A stretch of 64,000 nucleotides of DNA. Origin: Limosilactobacillus oris. GTDB taxonomy: Bacteria > Bacillota > Bacilli > Lactobacillales > Lactobacillaceae. The stretch spans positions 1,550,001-1,614,000 of the forward strand of contig NZ_CP104398.1 of NCBI RefSeq assembly GCF_025311495.1, read 5' to 3'. Positions 55,535-64,000 of this stretch are shown here, in pieces (positions within the stretch are counted from its first letter, which is position 1; each line of letters begins with the position of its first letter). A program made the translations under genes and the position numbers. The notes beneath the pieces were generated by a model that searched no databases, was not told the DNA's origin, and saw only the letters and a program-made list of their open reading frames with translations.

Positions 55535-56416
55535 TTATGCGGCTTGAGCGCGGAATTTTTCCGCGGTCAAGCCGTTTTTGGTTGCGTAGGCTCGTTGAGT
55601 GTTGAAATATTTAATGGCGTCCTTTACAGATTGCTCTAATTCTTCCAATGTTTTAGGTCGAGAGCGTTTAGCTAACCAGATGAGCTTAAAGTCATTCCAC
55701 CAACGCTCCATTGGCGAGTTTTCCCAAGGATGGCCCGGATGTGACATACTGTGAATGCAATTCTGGCTAGCCAAATAGTCATTAAAAACCATTGAACAGT
55801 ATGCTGATCCGCGATCCGTATGGATCAGCGGATGGGCGTCTGGTTCTACTTTGAAGGCGCGCTTAAAGGATTCGATCGCTGATGCGGCCGTTTCAGTAGC
55901 TGAAATGTTGTAGCTCAAAACATAGCGACCATATAGATCCATTACTACATGTACGCGCGCCTTCCTTACCTGCTCACTACCATATAGGACTTCGGTCGTG
56001 TCAGTTACCCAAACCTCATTCTTACTCTGACGATCAAATTGCTCATTGAGTAAGTTGTCATTGATATATTCTTCGTGACGTTTAATCCGATTATGTTTCT
56101 TCTTACGGACATTTGCCTTGATCCCGTGATTTCTCATACAGTTAGTAACTCGCTTTAAGCCGACCTTGAAATTCAATTTATTTTCAAAAGCTAGTTGTGT
56201 CGTCATACCTAAATACCCCAAGGTCCACTTATGCTTATCTTCTAATTCCAAAATGGCCTTAAGTAATGCTGCTTGTTCATTATCATGGGCATTTGGCTTT
56301 CGATGAGTCCACTTGTAGTAAGCATCTCTAGTAATACCCGCGATCTCGCTTAAAGTGCTGATTGGCCACCCGTACTCTTCATTTAGTTCTTTGATGACTT
56401 GTTGTTTGAAGAACTT
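55535..56416 (-). CDS. IS3 transposase OrfB (DDE integrase)
   Basis: About 294 residues read in the -1 frame from the slippage site. There is no convincing start codon of its own near the beginning; KFFKQQVIKELNEEYGWPISTLSEIAGITRDAYYKW opens the HTH_21 region. The rve-type catalytic core has VWVTDTTEVLY (first Asp), LIHTDRGSAYCS (second Asp) and SHPGHPWENSPMERWW (Glu region). Intact, so the element may be active. Confidence 0.9.
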   Translation of the reverse strand, partial: KFFKQQVIKELNEEYGWPISTLSEIAGITRDAYYKWTHRKPNAHDNEQAALLKAILELEDKHKWTLGYLGMTTQLAFENKLNFKVGLKRVTNCMRNHGIKANVRKKKHNRIKRHEEYINDNLLNEQFDRQSKNEVWVTDTTEVLYGSEQVRKARVHVVMDLYGRYVLSYNISATETAASAIESFKRAFKVEPDAHPLIHTDRGSAYCSMVFNDYLASQNCIHSMSHPGHPWENSPMERWWNDFKLIWLAKRSRPKTLEELEQSVKDAIKYFNTQRAYATKNGLTAEKFRAQAA

Positions 56417-57096
56417 TTCGCCTCCCGACTGCGAATTTCCATTAATTTTTTTGCGAAGGCGACCTCCATCTCATTCCGTTTCATTTCAGCCTTCAATAGC
56501 CGGTTCTCCGCTCTTAATTTATCTAGTTCTGTCCACTCTGCTTTAGGCTTAGCTTTACCCCGCCGATCACGAAGTGATTGCGGGTCATTACCACTCTTAC
56601 GATATTTCTGATACCATCCATAAACCTGTTGGTAACTCACATGATATTTATTGACGGCCCAATTGTAATTAACGTCGTGCTTGATTAAGTCCTCAATGAT
56701 CAATAATCGTTCTTCAAAAGTAGTTTTGCGTCCTGGCATAATTGAATCTCGCTTTCTTGGCGTATAAGCCTTCAGTTTTGATTCATTATACTGGATAATC
56801 CAGTCTGATAACTGTTTATCTGATTTTAATCCATGTTTAACTGCGAATACTCGAAGGGAATCGGTTGATTCCTGGTACTGCTGAATTAAAGCCAACTTAA
56901 ATTCTCTTGAGTAACTATGATTGTGGTGATCAGATCGCAGTCCGTCAATACCTTGGTATTTATAAAGAAGTCGCCAAGACAAAACAGTGCTCTTGCCAAC
57001 TGCATACTTCCATGTAACTTCTTTAATACTTGAATGATCTAATTCATGTAATATTAATAGTTTCTCTTCCGCGTTATATTTTGATTTCCTAGACAT
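56383..57096 (-). CDS. IS3 transposase OrfA
   Basis: 237 residues, two helix-turn-helix regions (KEVTWKYAVGKSTVLSWRLLYKYQG and YNWAVNKYHVSYQQVYGWYQKYRKSG) and a C-terminal coiled coil (LDKLRAENRLLKAEMKRNEMEVAFAKKLMEI). The A-AAA-G run at 56414-56418 (REAKS) is the likely programmed -1 frameshift site producing the OrfAB transposase. Confidence 0.9.
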   Translation of the reverse strand: MSRKSKYNAEEKLLILHELDHSSIKEVTWKYAVGKSTVLSWRLLYKYQGIDGLRSDHHNHSYSREFKLALIQQYQESTDSLRVFAVKHGLKSDKQLSDWIIQYNESKLKAYTPRKRDSIMPGRKTTFEERLLIIEDLIKHDVNYNWAVNKYHVSYQQVYGWYQKYRKSGNDPQSLRDRRGKAKPKAEWTELDKLRAENRLLKAEMKRNEMEVAFAKKLMEIRSREAKSSSNNKSSKN

Positions 57097-57173
57097 AGAA
57101 AAATGCCCTCCAAGTATAAGATGAATTTTCTATTTCATCTGTATACTTAGAGGGCATTATAACCGGCAGACAA

Positions 57174-57189
57174 GCCCTTTTTGCCTTTT
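57174..57189. terminator. Right arm of the split terminator
   Basis: GCCCTTTTTGCCTTTT; see the left arm at 55475-55490. Confidence 0.6.
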
Positions 57190-57245
57190 GTCTTTCGCGG
57201 TGTGATTAACTTGTAGGTTGATAGTTAAGGCCCACGCTTACTTTA

Positions 57246-58166
57246 TTATTTTAACCGGGTGAGGTGAAGAAGGCGGGCAACCTGGCGAAGGGGTACCGCC
57301 TGCAAGATAGTAGTGAATAGGATCAGCACGGAACCTGAAACCGCAGCCCAGGTAAGCTGGGTACCGAGCAGGCCCACCGCTAAAATCGTCGCGACCAGGG
57401 GTTCAAATGCGCTGAGAATTCCCGTCGCGGCGGGGGAAATGTAGCGGATACTCTGTAAAAATAGGGTGTAGGAGAACATCGTCCCTCCGATAACGATGTA
57501 GGCAACGAGTAGCCAGTCTAGGAGGTTTAGTCGTGGCGCGGGAATAATGACCAGGGCCGGTGAAAGAAGGAGGCCGCTGATCAGCATGGCCAGCCCGCAA
57601 ACGATTAAGGCGTCAAAGCGCTGGAGAAGGGGCCGGGGTAGCAGAGTGTAGAGCGCAGCCGCAGCGGCACACCAAATCCCCCAAAAGAGGGCCACGGGGG
57701 TCAGACTGAGCTGGTCGAGACGACCGCCAGTTGCCAGAAAAAAGGTACCGAGGAGGGCAATGGCGATGCTAAAACAGTCGACTCGCCGGGGCCACTGGTG
57801 TTTCGCCAGCGCCAGCCACAGGATAATAAAGACTGGCTGGAGGTACTGGATGACGGTGGCGGTCGGGGCGTTGCTGTACTTAATGGCTAAGAAGTACGAT
57901 AGTTGTGAATTCGCCATCCCCAAAATGGCGAACAGAAACAGCAGGCGGCGGTTAGCTTTGTTGGCAACTAATTGCCGGCTTTCCCCAGGAAACTTAATGG
58001 CGCTCCAAAGGGTTAGCAGGACCCCTGCCGCCAGCAAACGCAGGGCCACCAGCCAGGTGTTGGAAATATTCGTGGTTGAAAAGAGGTATTGGGCCGCGGC
58101 ACCGGAAATTCCCCACAGTGAGGCTCCCCCAGCCGCGAGCAGGATACCCTTGCTTTGCTTTTTCAT
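57246..58166 (-). CDS. EamA/DMT family transporter
   Basis: 306 residues from ATG 58166 (GGGAGG upstream). Ten hydrophobic segments in two EamA repeats; GILLAAGGASLWGISGAAAQYLF and FEPLVATILAVGLLGTQLTW are typical. Likely a metabolite exporter; substrate unknown. Its terminator appears to be the hairpin split by the IS3 element. Confidence 0.87.
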   Translation of the reverse strand: MKKQSKGILLAAGGASLWGISGAAAQYLFSTTNISNTWLVALRLLAAGVLLTLWSAIKFPGESRQLVANKANRRLLFLFAILGMANSQLSYFLAIKYSNAPTATVIQYLQPVFIILWLALAKHQWPRRVDCFSIAIALLGTFFLATGGRLDQLSLTPVALFWGIWCAAAAALYTLLPRPLLQRFDALIVCGLAMLISGLLLSPALVIIPAPRLNLLDWLLVAYIVIGGTMFSYTLFLQSIRYISPAATGILSAFEPLVATILAVGLLGTQLTWAAVSGSVLILFTTILQAVPLRQVARLLHLTRLK

Positions 58167-58327
58167 CTGATCCTCCCTAAAAATAACATTGCAACTAATA
58201 TAACATGGATATTTAGGGGCTTGCACCCCTGCTGGTGAGGCGGTGTTTTCTTTAAGCAGGGCGGGCCTTGAAGTATAATTAAGAAAGAATTTGTTACCCC
58301 AAAGTTGATTTTATTAAGGAGAAGAAA

Positions 58328-59281
58328 ATGCAAACGGTCAAAATTGGCAACACGAACTGGCAGACGTCGAACATTGCACTGGGGATCATGCGGATGGGAA
58401 CCTTATCCGTGCCGCAATCGGTAGCGGCCCTCCAGGCGGCCCACGAGGCCGGAATTAACCTGATTGATTCCGCTGATATTTACGGCAACGACCCCGAACT
58501 CGGGCGGGGGTCGTCAGAAATTCACTTTGGGCAGGTACTCAAGCAGAGCGGCCTCTCCCGGGATGATTTCTATATTCAATCGAAGGGCGGCTTATATGCC
58601 AACGCCGCCAACCAGATTACCCGCTATGACTCGTCGAAGGAGCACCTGATTGCCGCGGTCGATGGTATCTTGCGCCGGACCGGAATCGACTACCTGGATT
58701 CGTTCTTGATTCACCGGCCGGACCCGCTAATGGAGCCGGAAGAAATTGCCGCCGCGTTTGATGAACTGCAGGCGAGTGGCAAGGTCCGTCATTTCGGAGT
58801 TTCCAACTTCAACCCCCAGCAGCTGGAATTGCTGCAATCGGCGGTCAGCCAACGCCTATTAGTAGACCAGCTGCAATTTGGCCTCGGCCACACGGGGATG
58901 GTTGATTTTGGCCTCCACACCAACATGACCGATAAGGGTTCGGTCGACCATGACGGCGGCCTGCTCGAATATTGCCGCCTCCACCAGCTGACGATTCAGA
59001 CCTGGTCGCCGTTCCAATACGGCACCTTTGCAGGGACCTTCATTGGCAATCCGCAGTTCCCTGAACTAAATCGTGAGCTGGCAAAACTGGCGGAGAAGTA
59101 CCAGGTCAGCAAAAATGCGATTGCGGTGGCCTGGATCCTCCGTTACCCGGCCCACATGCAGGTCCTGATCGGCACCATGACCCCGGCCCATATTCTGGAC
59201 AGTGCCGCCGGCAGTGACGTCACCCTGACCAAGCAGGAGTGGTACGACCTGTACCTGGCGGCCGGAAATGAGTTGCCCTAG
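58328..59281 (+). CDS. Aldo/keto reductase
   Basis: 317 residues, RBS AAGGAGAAG. The AKR tetrad is visible: Asp and Tyr in NLIDSADIYGND, Lys in YIQSKGGL, His in FLIHRPDP; HFGVSNFNPQQ and a C-terminal NAD(P)-binding stretch follow. YdhF-like subgroup. Its stop overlaps the region of the PAP2 start (TAGTGATG). Confidence 0.9.
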   Translation: MQTVKIGNTNWQTSNIALGIMRMGTLSVPQSVAALQAAHEAGINLIDSADIYGNDPELGRGSSEIHFGQVLKQSGLSRDDFYIQSKGGLYANAANQITRYDSSKEHLIAAVDGILRRTGIDYLDSFLIHRPDPLMEPEEIAAAFDELQASGKVRHFGVSNFNPQQLELLQSAVSQRLLVDQLQFGLGHTGMVDFGLHTNMTDKGSVDHDGGLLEYCRLHQLTIQTWSPFQYGTFAGTFIGNPQFPELNRELAKLAEKYQVSKNAIAVAWILRYPAHMQVLIGTMTPAHILDSAAGSDVTLTKQEWYDLYLAAGNELP

Positions 59282-59283
59282 TG

Positions 59284-59814
59284 ATGATGGATTCAAAGTT
59301 TAACTACTACCAGTTTTATACCGCCCTGAGTAACTGGCTGAGCCGCTATCCACGCTTGATTACCATCTTGCGCTGGACCAACCGGGCGGTAGTGGTGACG
59401 ATGTACGTGGCCTACCTGTTAATCCTCGCTGGTGTTTGCTGGCGGTTGCGGGCAGTCCCGCTGGTCGGCTTGCGCACGGTAGCCCCGCTAGTGGTCATCC
59501 CAGGGCTCGGCTTTTTCCTGGTGAGCTTTTTCCGCCACCGCCTCAATGCCCCCCGGCCCTACGATGAGTGGGCGATTGACCCCTTGATTAGCCGGGAGAA
59601 GCACGGGGATTCGCTGCCGAGCCGGCACGCCTTTTCCGCGACGGTAATTAGCCTGGTGGCCTGGCGGGTGGCCTGGCCGCTTGGGGTGGTCCTCTTAGTG
59701 TTGACCGTAATTTTAGGTTTGGTGCGGATAATCGGGGGAGTCCACTATCCCCGGGATATTATCGCGGGTGTGCTTTGCGGAGTGATTTGTGGGGCGTGCC
59801 TGTGGCTATGTTAG
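59284..59814 (+). CDS. PAP2 superfamily phosphatase
   Basis: 176 residues from ATG 59284 (or 59287), immediately after the aldo/keto reductase stop, probably coupled. Five membrane segments with the three phosphatase motifs: FRHRLNAPRPYDE (KxxxxxxRP-like), DSLPSRHAFSAT (PSGH-like) and RIIGGVHYPRDI (SRxxxxxHxxxD-like). Likely a lipid phosphatase such as undecaprenyl-diphosphate or PA phosphatase. Confidence 0.85.
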   Translation: MMDSKFNYYQFYTALSNWLSRYPRLITILRWTNRAVVVTMYVAYLLILAGVCWRLRAVPLVGLRTVAPLVVIPGLGFFLVSFFRHRLNAPRPYDEWAIDPLISREKHGDSLPSRHAFSATVISLVAWRVAWPLGVVLLVLTVILGLVRIIGGVHYPRDIIAGVLCGVICGACLWLC

Positions 59815-59829
59815 TGAAAGGAAGACGGT

Positions 59830-62700
59830 ATGGATAAGAAGACGGTAATGCAGGAGGCCATTCTCAATGGTTTATACAGCCAGGACTATCCGGGGCATAA
59901 CCTTCTGACGCCCCAGCTGGTGACTAACCAGGCGGACGGCACGATTTGGCAGACCCTTCAAGACGAATTGCAGCACTGCCAGCGCTTTACCTGGGCGGTT
60001 GCCTTTATCACCACCGATATGCTGGTGCCGCTAAAGGCGCTCTTGGCTGACTTAGCAGACCGGGGAGTTAGTGGCACCCTGCTGACCGGTGACTACTTAG
60101 GCTTTAATTCACCGCGGGCCTTTGCTGAGCTAATGAAAATTCCCAACCTCAACGTCAAAATCGTGGACCAACAGGGTTTTCATGCCAAGGGTTACGTGTT
60201 TGACCATGGTGACTACCAGACGGCAGTAATCGGCAGTGCTAACTTTACCCGGGCGGCCCTGCTTCAGAATACGGAATGGGCACTGCGGGTCAGTTCCCGC
60301 CAGGATGCCAGTTTGACTAGGCAGCTTAGCGCCCGCTTGGCAAACTTGGCCCGGACCAGCCATTCCCTGACGGCTGACTGGCTGGCGGAGTACCAGGCTG
60401 CTTGGCGACCACTTCCCACCGTTCGGCAAAGGCTACGGACTTCGGCCGCCCCAATCACCCCTAACCAAATGCAACGTCCTGCTCTCCTGGCGTTACAGCA
60501 GCTGCGTACTTCCGGTGCGCACCGGGGCTTAGTCGTGTCGGCGACCGGGACGGGGAAGACCTACCTGGGAGCATTCGCGGTCAAGGACTTTCATCCCCGC
60601 CGCTTCCTGTATGTGGTTCACCGGGAACAGATTGCTAAGAAATCATTGGCAAGTTTTCGCCGGGTCATCGGCGGGCCTGCCAGTGACTATGGCTTATTGA
60701 CCGGTAACCGGCACGACTGGGATGCCAAGTACCTCTTTGCGACCGTTCAAACCCTGGCTCAGCCCGGAACATTGGCGAAGCTGGCACCGGAGACATTTGA
60801 CTATATCTTAGTTGACGAAGCACACCGCGCCGCAGCGCCAAGCTACCAGCGACTGTTTGACCACTTTCAACCACAGTTTTGGCTGGGAATGACGGCGACG
60901 CCAGAACGGATGGATAAGCAGGATGTTTACGCCCTGTTTGACTACCACCTGGCCTACGAAGTCCGTTTGAAGGCCGCCCTGGACGCGGGGATGCTGGCGC
61001 CCTTTCACTACGTCGGCGTGCAGGACTATGAGCAGGATGGTGAGCTTATCACTGAAACAACGGGCCTGCGCTACCTGGTGAGCGACCAGCGGGTAAAGTA
61101 CGTTTTGGAACAGATGAACTACTACGGCTACTGTGGTGACCAGCCACGAGGGTTAATCTTTTGCTCCCGGCAGGAAGAGGCCCGGGAGCTGGCTAGCAAG
61201 TTTAGTGCGGCGGGGCACCCAGCAGTCGCGCTGACGAATGAAGACTCCCCCCGTCGCCGGCAGCAGGCGGTGGAGCAGCTGGAGGCAGGAAAGCTGGAAT
61301 ATATCGTGACGGTTGACCTCTTTAACGAGGGGGTCGATATTCCATCCTTAAACCAGGTCATCATGCTCCGGAACACCCAGTCGGCGGTGGTATTTACCCA
61401 GCAGCTGGGGCGGGGCCTGCGGAAATTTCCCGGGAAGGACTACGTGACCGTCCTGGACTTTATTGGCAACTACCAGAATAACTTTCTGATTCCACTGGCC
61501 TTGAACCAGGATACCAGCCGGCAGGTTGACCGGGCCTGCCAAGAGGTGCAGTTGCCGCCGACCATCGGGGTGTCGACGATTAGCTTCCGGCGGGTGGCGG
61601 CTGAACGGATCTTGCAGTCGTTGGCCGCCGTCAAACTGGACTCGCTGCGGGAACTGCGGACGGCCTACCAGGACCTCCACCAGCGTCTGGGGCGGCCACC
61701 CCTCCTGCTGGACTTTTACCGCTATGGCGAGGTATCACCGCTAGTTTTCGCCGAGAACGGCCGGCTAGCTAACTACGGGCAGTTCCTGGCGAAGATGGGA
61801 GAACCGGTTCAGCTATCCGACCACGAAAACGCGGTCCTCTCCTTCGTTACTAAGGAACTGGTTAACGGCAAGCGGCCCCATGAGCTGGTCCTCCTCAAGC
61901 TATTGTTGGCGAATGCTGGGCACCGGTGCAGTCAGGAAGAGCTAATTGCGGCTTTACGGGACCGGGGAGCCTATGTTAGCCCGGCCGTGCTCCAGTCAAT
62001 TGACGACATTTTGTCCCTGAGCTTCTTTGCGGTCAAGGCGGGTAAGCAAACCCGTCGTGAACAGTATGGCGGGGCCCCGTTGGTCGTCCATGACGGTCTG
62101 GTAGATTACCGACTTGCCCCTGAACTGGCGGCAGCACTTAAAGCGGACCCGCAATTCAGCACGTTGCTGACGGACGCGGTGGACACTGGCTTGGCGTTGA
62201 GCAAGGACTATGATGCCAGCCACCAGTTTACCCTGTATCAACAGTATGATCGTAAGGACGTCTGCCGGCTTTTGAACTGGCCGTTGGACGTCAGCGCGCC
62301 CATGTATGGCTACCGGGTGGGTGACCAGGAGTGCCCAATTTTTATCACCTACCGCAAGGAGGACGACCAGCGCCGCAACGCGATTTACGATAACCAATTG
62401 GAGAACGGGCGGTCACTTCGCTGGTACACTCGAAGTCCCCGTCACCGGTCCTCGCCGGAAGTGCAGCGGCTATTGGCAACGAACGCGGATGGTCGCCCGC
62501 GGGTTCAAATCCACCTCTTTGTCAAACGCAGCGATGCGGTGGGCAAGCAGTTTTACTACCTGGGCCCAGCAACCATTCAGCCGGGGTCAGTTCAGGAGGA
62601 ACGGCTGGGGGCCAAACAAAAGGCCGCCGTTGGAATGAACCTGGAACTCGTGCGACCCCTGTCGGTTCGGCTGCGGCGGCTGTTATTTGAAGAAAATTAA
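59830..62700 (+). CDS. PLD-domain SF2 helicase with C-terminal DUF3427
   Basis: 956 residues. A phospholipase-D-like domain (to ~190) with one HxK motif, FHAKGYVFDHGDYQTAVIGSANFT (~117-140). Then a superfamily-2 helicase: SATGTGKTYLG (~236), VDEAHRAA (DEAH, ~328), GMTATPERMD, and motif VI QQLGRGLRKFPGKDYV (~525). The last ~330 residues match the DUF3427 type. Such proteins are thought to act on DNA (repair, restriction or defence), with PLD as nuclease or binding module. No defence partner genes sit beside it; the GntR/ABC operon follows. RBS AAAGGAAG. Confidence 0.87.
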   Translation: MDKKTVMQEAILNGLYSQDYPGHNLLTPQLVTNQADGTIWQTLQDELQHCQRFTWAVAFITTDMLVPLKALLADLADRGVSGTLLTGDYLGFNSPRAFAELMKIPNLNVKIVDQQGFHAKGYVFDHGDYQTAVIGSANFTRAALLQNTEWALRVSSRQDASLTRQLSARLANLARTSHSLTADWLAEYQAAWRPLPTVRQRLRTSAAPITPNQMQRPALLALQQLRTSGAHRGLVVSATGTGKTYLGAFAVKDFHPRRFLYVVHREQIAKKSLASFRRVIGGPASDYGLLTGNRHDWDAKYLFATVQTLAQPGTLAKLAPETFDYILVDEAHRAAAPSYQRLFDHFQPQFWLGMTATPERMDKQDVYALFDYHLAYEVRLKAALDAGMLAPFHYVGVQDYEQDGELITETTGLRYLVSDQRVKYVLEQMNYYGYCGDQPRGLIFCSRQEEARELASKFSAAGHPAVALTNEDSPRRRQQAVEQLEAGKLEYIVTVDLFNEGVDIPSLNQVIMLRNTQSAVVFTQQLGRGLRKFPGKDYVTVLDFIGNYQNNFLIPLALNQDTSRQVDRACQEVQLPPTIGVSTISFRRVAAERILQSLAAVKLDSLRELRTAYQDLHQRLGRPPLLLDFYRYGEVSPLVFAENGRLANYGQFLAKMGEPVQLSDHENAVLSFVTKELVNGKRPHELVLLKLLLANAGHRCSQEELIAALRDRGAYVSPAVLQSIDDILSLSFFAVKAGKQTRREQYGGAPLVVHDGLVDYRLAPELAAALKADPQFSTLLTDAVDTGLALSKDYDASHQFTLYQQYDRKDVCRLLNWPLDVSAPMYGYRVGDQECPIFITYRKEDDQRRNAIYDNQLENGRSLRWYTRSPRHRSSPEVQRLLATNADGRPRVQIHLFVKRSDAVGKQFYYLGPATIQPGSVQEERLGAKQKAAVGMNLELVRPLSVRLRRLLFEEN

Positions 62701-62732
62701 CAAGCAGGCAAAATTATGCTTGCTTTTTTTAT
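62701..62732 (+). terminator. Rho-independent terminator
   Basis: CAAGCAGGCAAAATTATGCTTG followed by T7. Confidence 0.75.
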
Positions 62733-62791
62733 TAGCTACCCATATACTTAGTCACATAAGTAATTAACCGAATAACTAAGGAGGTGCGCTC

Positions 62792-63175
62792 TTGCAGTTT
62801 CATTTTGACGAATCGGCGCCGTTATACCAGCAGATTGCCGCTCAACTAGAAGAAATGATTTTTACCGGTGTCTTTCCGGAAGGCAGTCAGGTCCCATCAA
62901 CGACGCAGCTGTCGACCGAGTTGCACATCAACCCGGCAACCGTCCTCAAGGGGATGAATATGCTGGTCGAGAAAGACTTGATTGAAAAGCGTCGTGGCCG
63001 GGGAATGTTTGTCACTGCCGGCGCCCAGGAGAATATTATGCAGACACGCAAAGAGAGCTTTTACAAAGATTACGTGAAGAGCCTGCTATTAGAAGCCCAC
63101 AAACTGGGGATTACTAAGCAGCACTTACTAGAACTGATTGAACGGGGGGAGAACGATGGAACAGTTAACAATTAG
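62792..63175 (+). CDS. GntR family regulator, YtrA subfamily
   Basis: 127 residues from TTG 62792 with AAGGAGG upstream. Winged HTH: PLYQQIAAQLEEMIFTGVFPEGSQVPSTTQLSTELHINPATVLKGMNMLVEKDLIEKRRGRGMFV, with the short C-terminal tail of YtrA-type regulators, which control adjacent ABC transporters. It overlaps the ABC gene by 20 bases. Confidence 0.9.
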   Translation: MQFHFDESAPLYQQIAAQLEEMIFTGVFPEGSQVPSTTQLSTELHINPATVLKGMNMLVEKDLIEKRRGRGMFVTAGAQENIMQTRKESFYKDYVKSLLLEAHKLGITKQHLLELIERGENDGTVNN

Positions 63176-64000
63176 TCACATCAGCCAAAAATACGGCCGG
63201 CAGAAGATTTTAGAAGACCTAAGCTGCCAGTTAGCGCCGGGGAAGATTTATGGCCTGCTCGGCCGAAATGGGGCAGGGAAGTCGACCCTGCTCAATATCA
63301 TCACGGGCCGGATTTTCCCGACGGCCGGGACTGTCTCTCTTGGTAAACTGGGAACCAACGACCAGGACCAGGTGTTGGGCCAGTTTTACCTGATGAGTGA
63401 AAGCAACCTCTATCCGAAGCGGACAACGATTCAACGGATGTTTGACCTGGCGGATGGTTCCTACGGCAATTTCGATTACCAAAATGCTGACCGCCTGCTC
63501 AAGGCTTTTGGAATTAATGCCAAGACCCAACTGAGCAAGCTCTCGACCGGGTTGCAGACCGCTGTCAAGCTGGTCGTGGCCCTGAACGTCAATGCTAACT
63601 ACATTTTCCTGGATGAACCGACGCTGGGGCTGGACGCTAACCACCGGGAGCTGTTTTACAAGGAACTGGTCAAGAGCTACCAGGAGAAGCCGCGGACCTT
63701 TGTCCTTTCGACCCACCTGATTGACGAAATCCAGCAACTGGTGGAACACGTGCTGATTTTGGCGGACCACCAGCTGATTGCTGATGCCGACGTCGAGGAA
63801 ATGTTGGACCGGGCCTACACGGTGACGGGACCGGAAAAGCTGGTCGACCAGTATGTTGCGGGCTTGCGGGTCCTATCCACGGACCAGTTGGGGACGGTTA
63901 AGACTGCCTATGTCTATGACCGGCTCGATGACCAGCGGGTAATTCCTGACCAGGTTAAGCTCGGGCACTATGATTTACAGAAACTCTTTATTGAATTAAC
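63156..64000 (+). CDS. ABC transporter ATP-binding protein (partial, runs off the edge)
   Basis: At least 281 residues from ATG 63156 (GGGGGAGA upstream), open to the window end. Walker A LLGRNGAGKSTLLN, signature LSTGLQTAVKL (variant LSxGx), Walker B YIFLDEPTLGLD and H-loop STHLIDE are present. The pairing with a YtrA-type GntR gene suggests a YtrB-like exporter responding to cell-envelope stress. A membrane subunit is expected downstream. Confidence 0.9.
   Translation, partial: MEQLTISHISQKYGRQKILEDLSCQLAPGKIYGLLGRNGAGKSTLLNIITGRIFPTAGTVSLGKLGTNDQDQVLGQFYLMSESNLYPKRTTIQRMFDLADGSYGNFDYQNADRLLKAFGINAKTQLSKLSTGLQTAVKLVVALNVNANYIFLDEPTLGLDANHRELFYKELVKSYQEKPRTFVLSTHLIDEIQQLVEHVLILADHQLIADADVEEMLDRAYTVTGPEKLVDQYVAGLRVLSTDQLGTVKTAYVYDRLDDQRVIPDQVKLGHYDLQKLFIEL

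Larger units (their letters stand above)
55499..57156 (-). mobile_element. IS3-family insertion element
   Basis: Ends TGCC..: the left TGCCTGTCAAGTATACAG and the right (complement) TGCCCTCTAAGTATACAG continue alike through about 34 bases (AAATAGAAAA). Two overlapping leftward frames encode OrfA and OrfB. No convincing target duplication is visible (flanks CTAT and TTAT differ by a base). The right end also has a long imperfect palindrome (57100-57158). Confidence 0.88.

Overview
The window is a chromosomal segment of a lactic acid bacterium. The 16S rRNA gene (43758-45335), the KxYKxGKxW signal peptides, the YkuD transpeptidase, NADH oxidase, preTA and the small-genome layout all point to Limosilactobacillus (the reuteri/oris/antri/pontis neighbourhood, judged by eye from the 16S). 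I cannot fix the species without an alignment. Base composition is roughly half G+C in most genes, with AT-rich exceptions such as the permease at 34365-35696.

Layout. 0-9 kb: remnant of an LPXTG gene, an amber-interrupted NAD(P)-binding gene, an AgrC-like sensor kinase, a zinc-ribbon membrane protein, the leftward amaP/DUF2273/asp23 envelope-stress operon, an AgrA-like LytTR response regulator and a large LPQTG surface-exclusion-like protein. Direct repeats of about 10 bp with 20-21 bp periodicity, resembling LytTR boxes, lie before the regulator and before the surface protein. 9-16.5 kb: rarA, an MFS transporter, glutaminase, a metallophosphoesterase and a 617-residue DUF6933-type protein. 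16.5-22.5 kb: two tandem paralogous secreted proteins, each with six matching ~115-residue repeats but different catalytic C-termini (serine hydrolase; Amidase_5-type peptidoglycan hydrolase). The second is broken. 22.6-30.2 kb: degV, DUF1836 regulator, NADH oxidase, a MarR regulator with a duplicated operator, a chimeric pseudogene and preT-preA (dihydropyrimidine dehydrogenase).

31-42 kb is rich in RNA-level control. A GNAT gene has an attenuator-like leader. A MetE-like/cyclase pair and an APC permease have divergent T-box leaders. An NhaC-family transporter has a Tyr-rich leader peptide followed by a terminator. An MHS-type MFS transporter has an Ile-rich leader peptide followed by a terminator. 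Between them lie a decayed surface-protein gene, an L,D-transpeptidase with an altered catalytic motif and a frameshifted DHA2-type drug exporter gene.

43.4-48.7 kb is one rRNA operon (tandem promoters, 16S-23S-5S, no tRNA in the spacer). 48.9-64 kb carries a HAD phosphatase, azlCD, a LysM protein, an alpha/beta hydrolase, tRNA-Ala(CGC), a sugar porter with a leader terminator and unusual start, a YczE/YitT-type membrane protein, an IS3-family element that appears to split a terminator hairpin, an EamA transporter, an aldo/keto reductase, a PAP2 phosphatase, a PLD-SF2 helicase, and a YtrA-type GntR/ABC operon running off the right edge.

Six genes are clearly broken, and every in-frame nonsense codon that interrupts an otherwise continuous reading frame is TAG. 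The strongest novelty candidates are the leader-peptide attenuators (Ile, Tyr, and a possible third at GNAT), the split LytTR two-component system with its candidate boxes, and the tandem repeat proteins with exchanged catalytic domains. Function calls rest on motif recognition alone.
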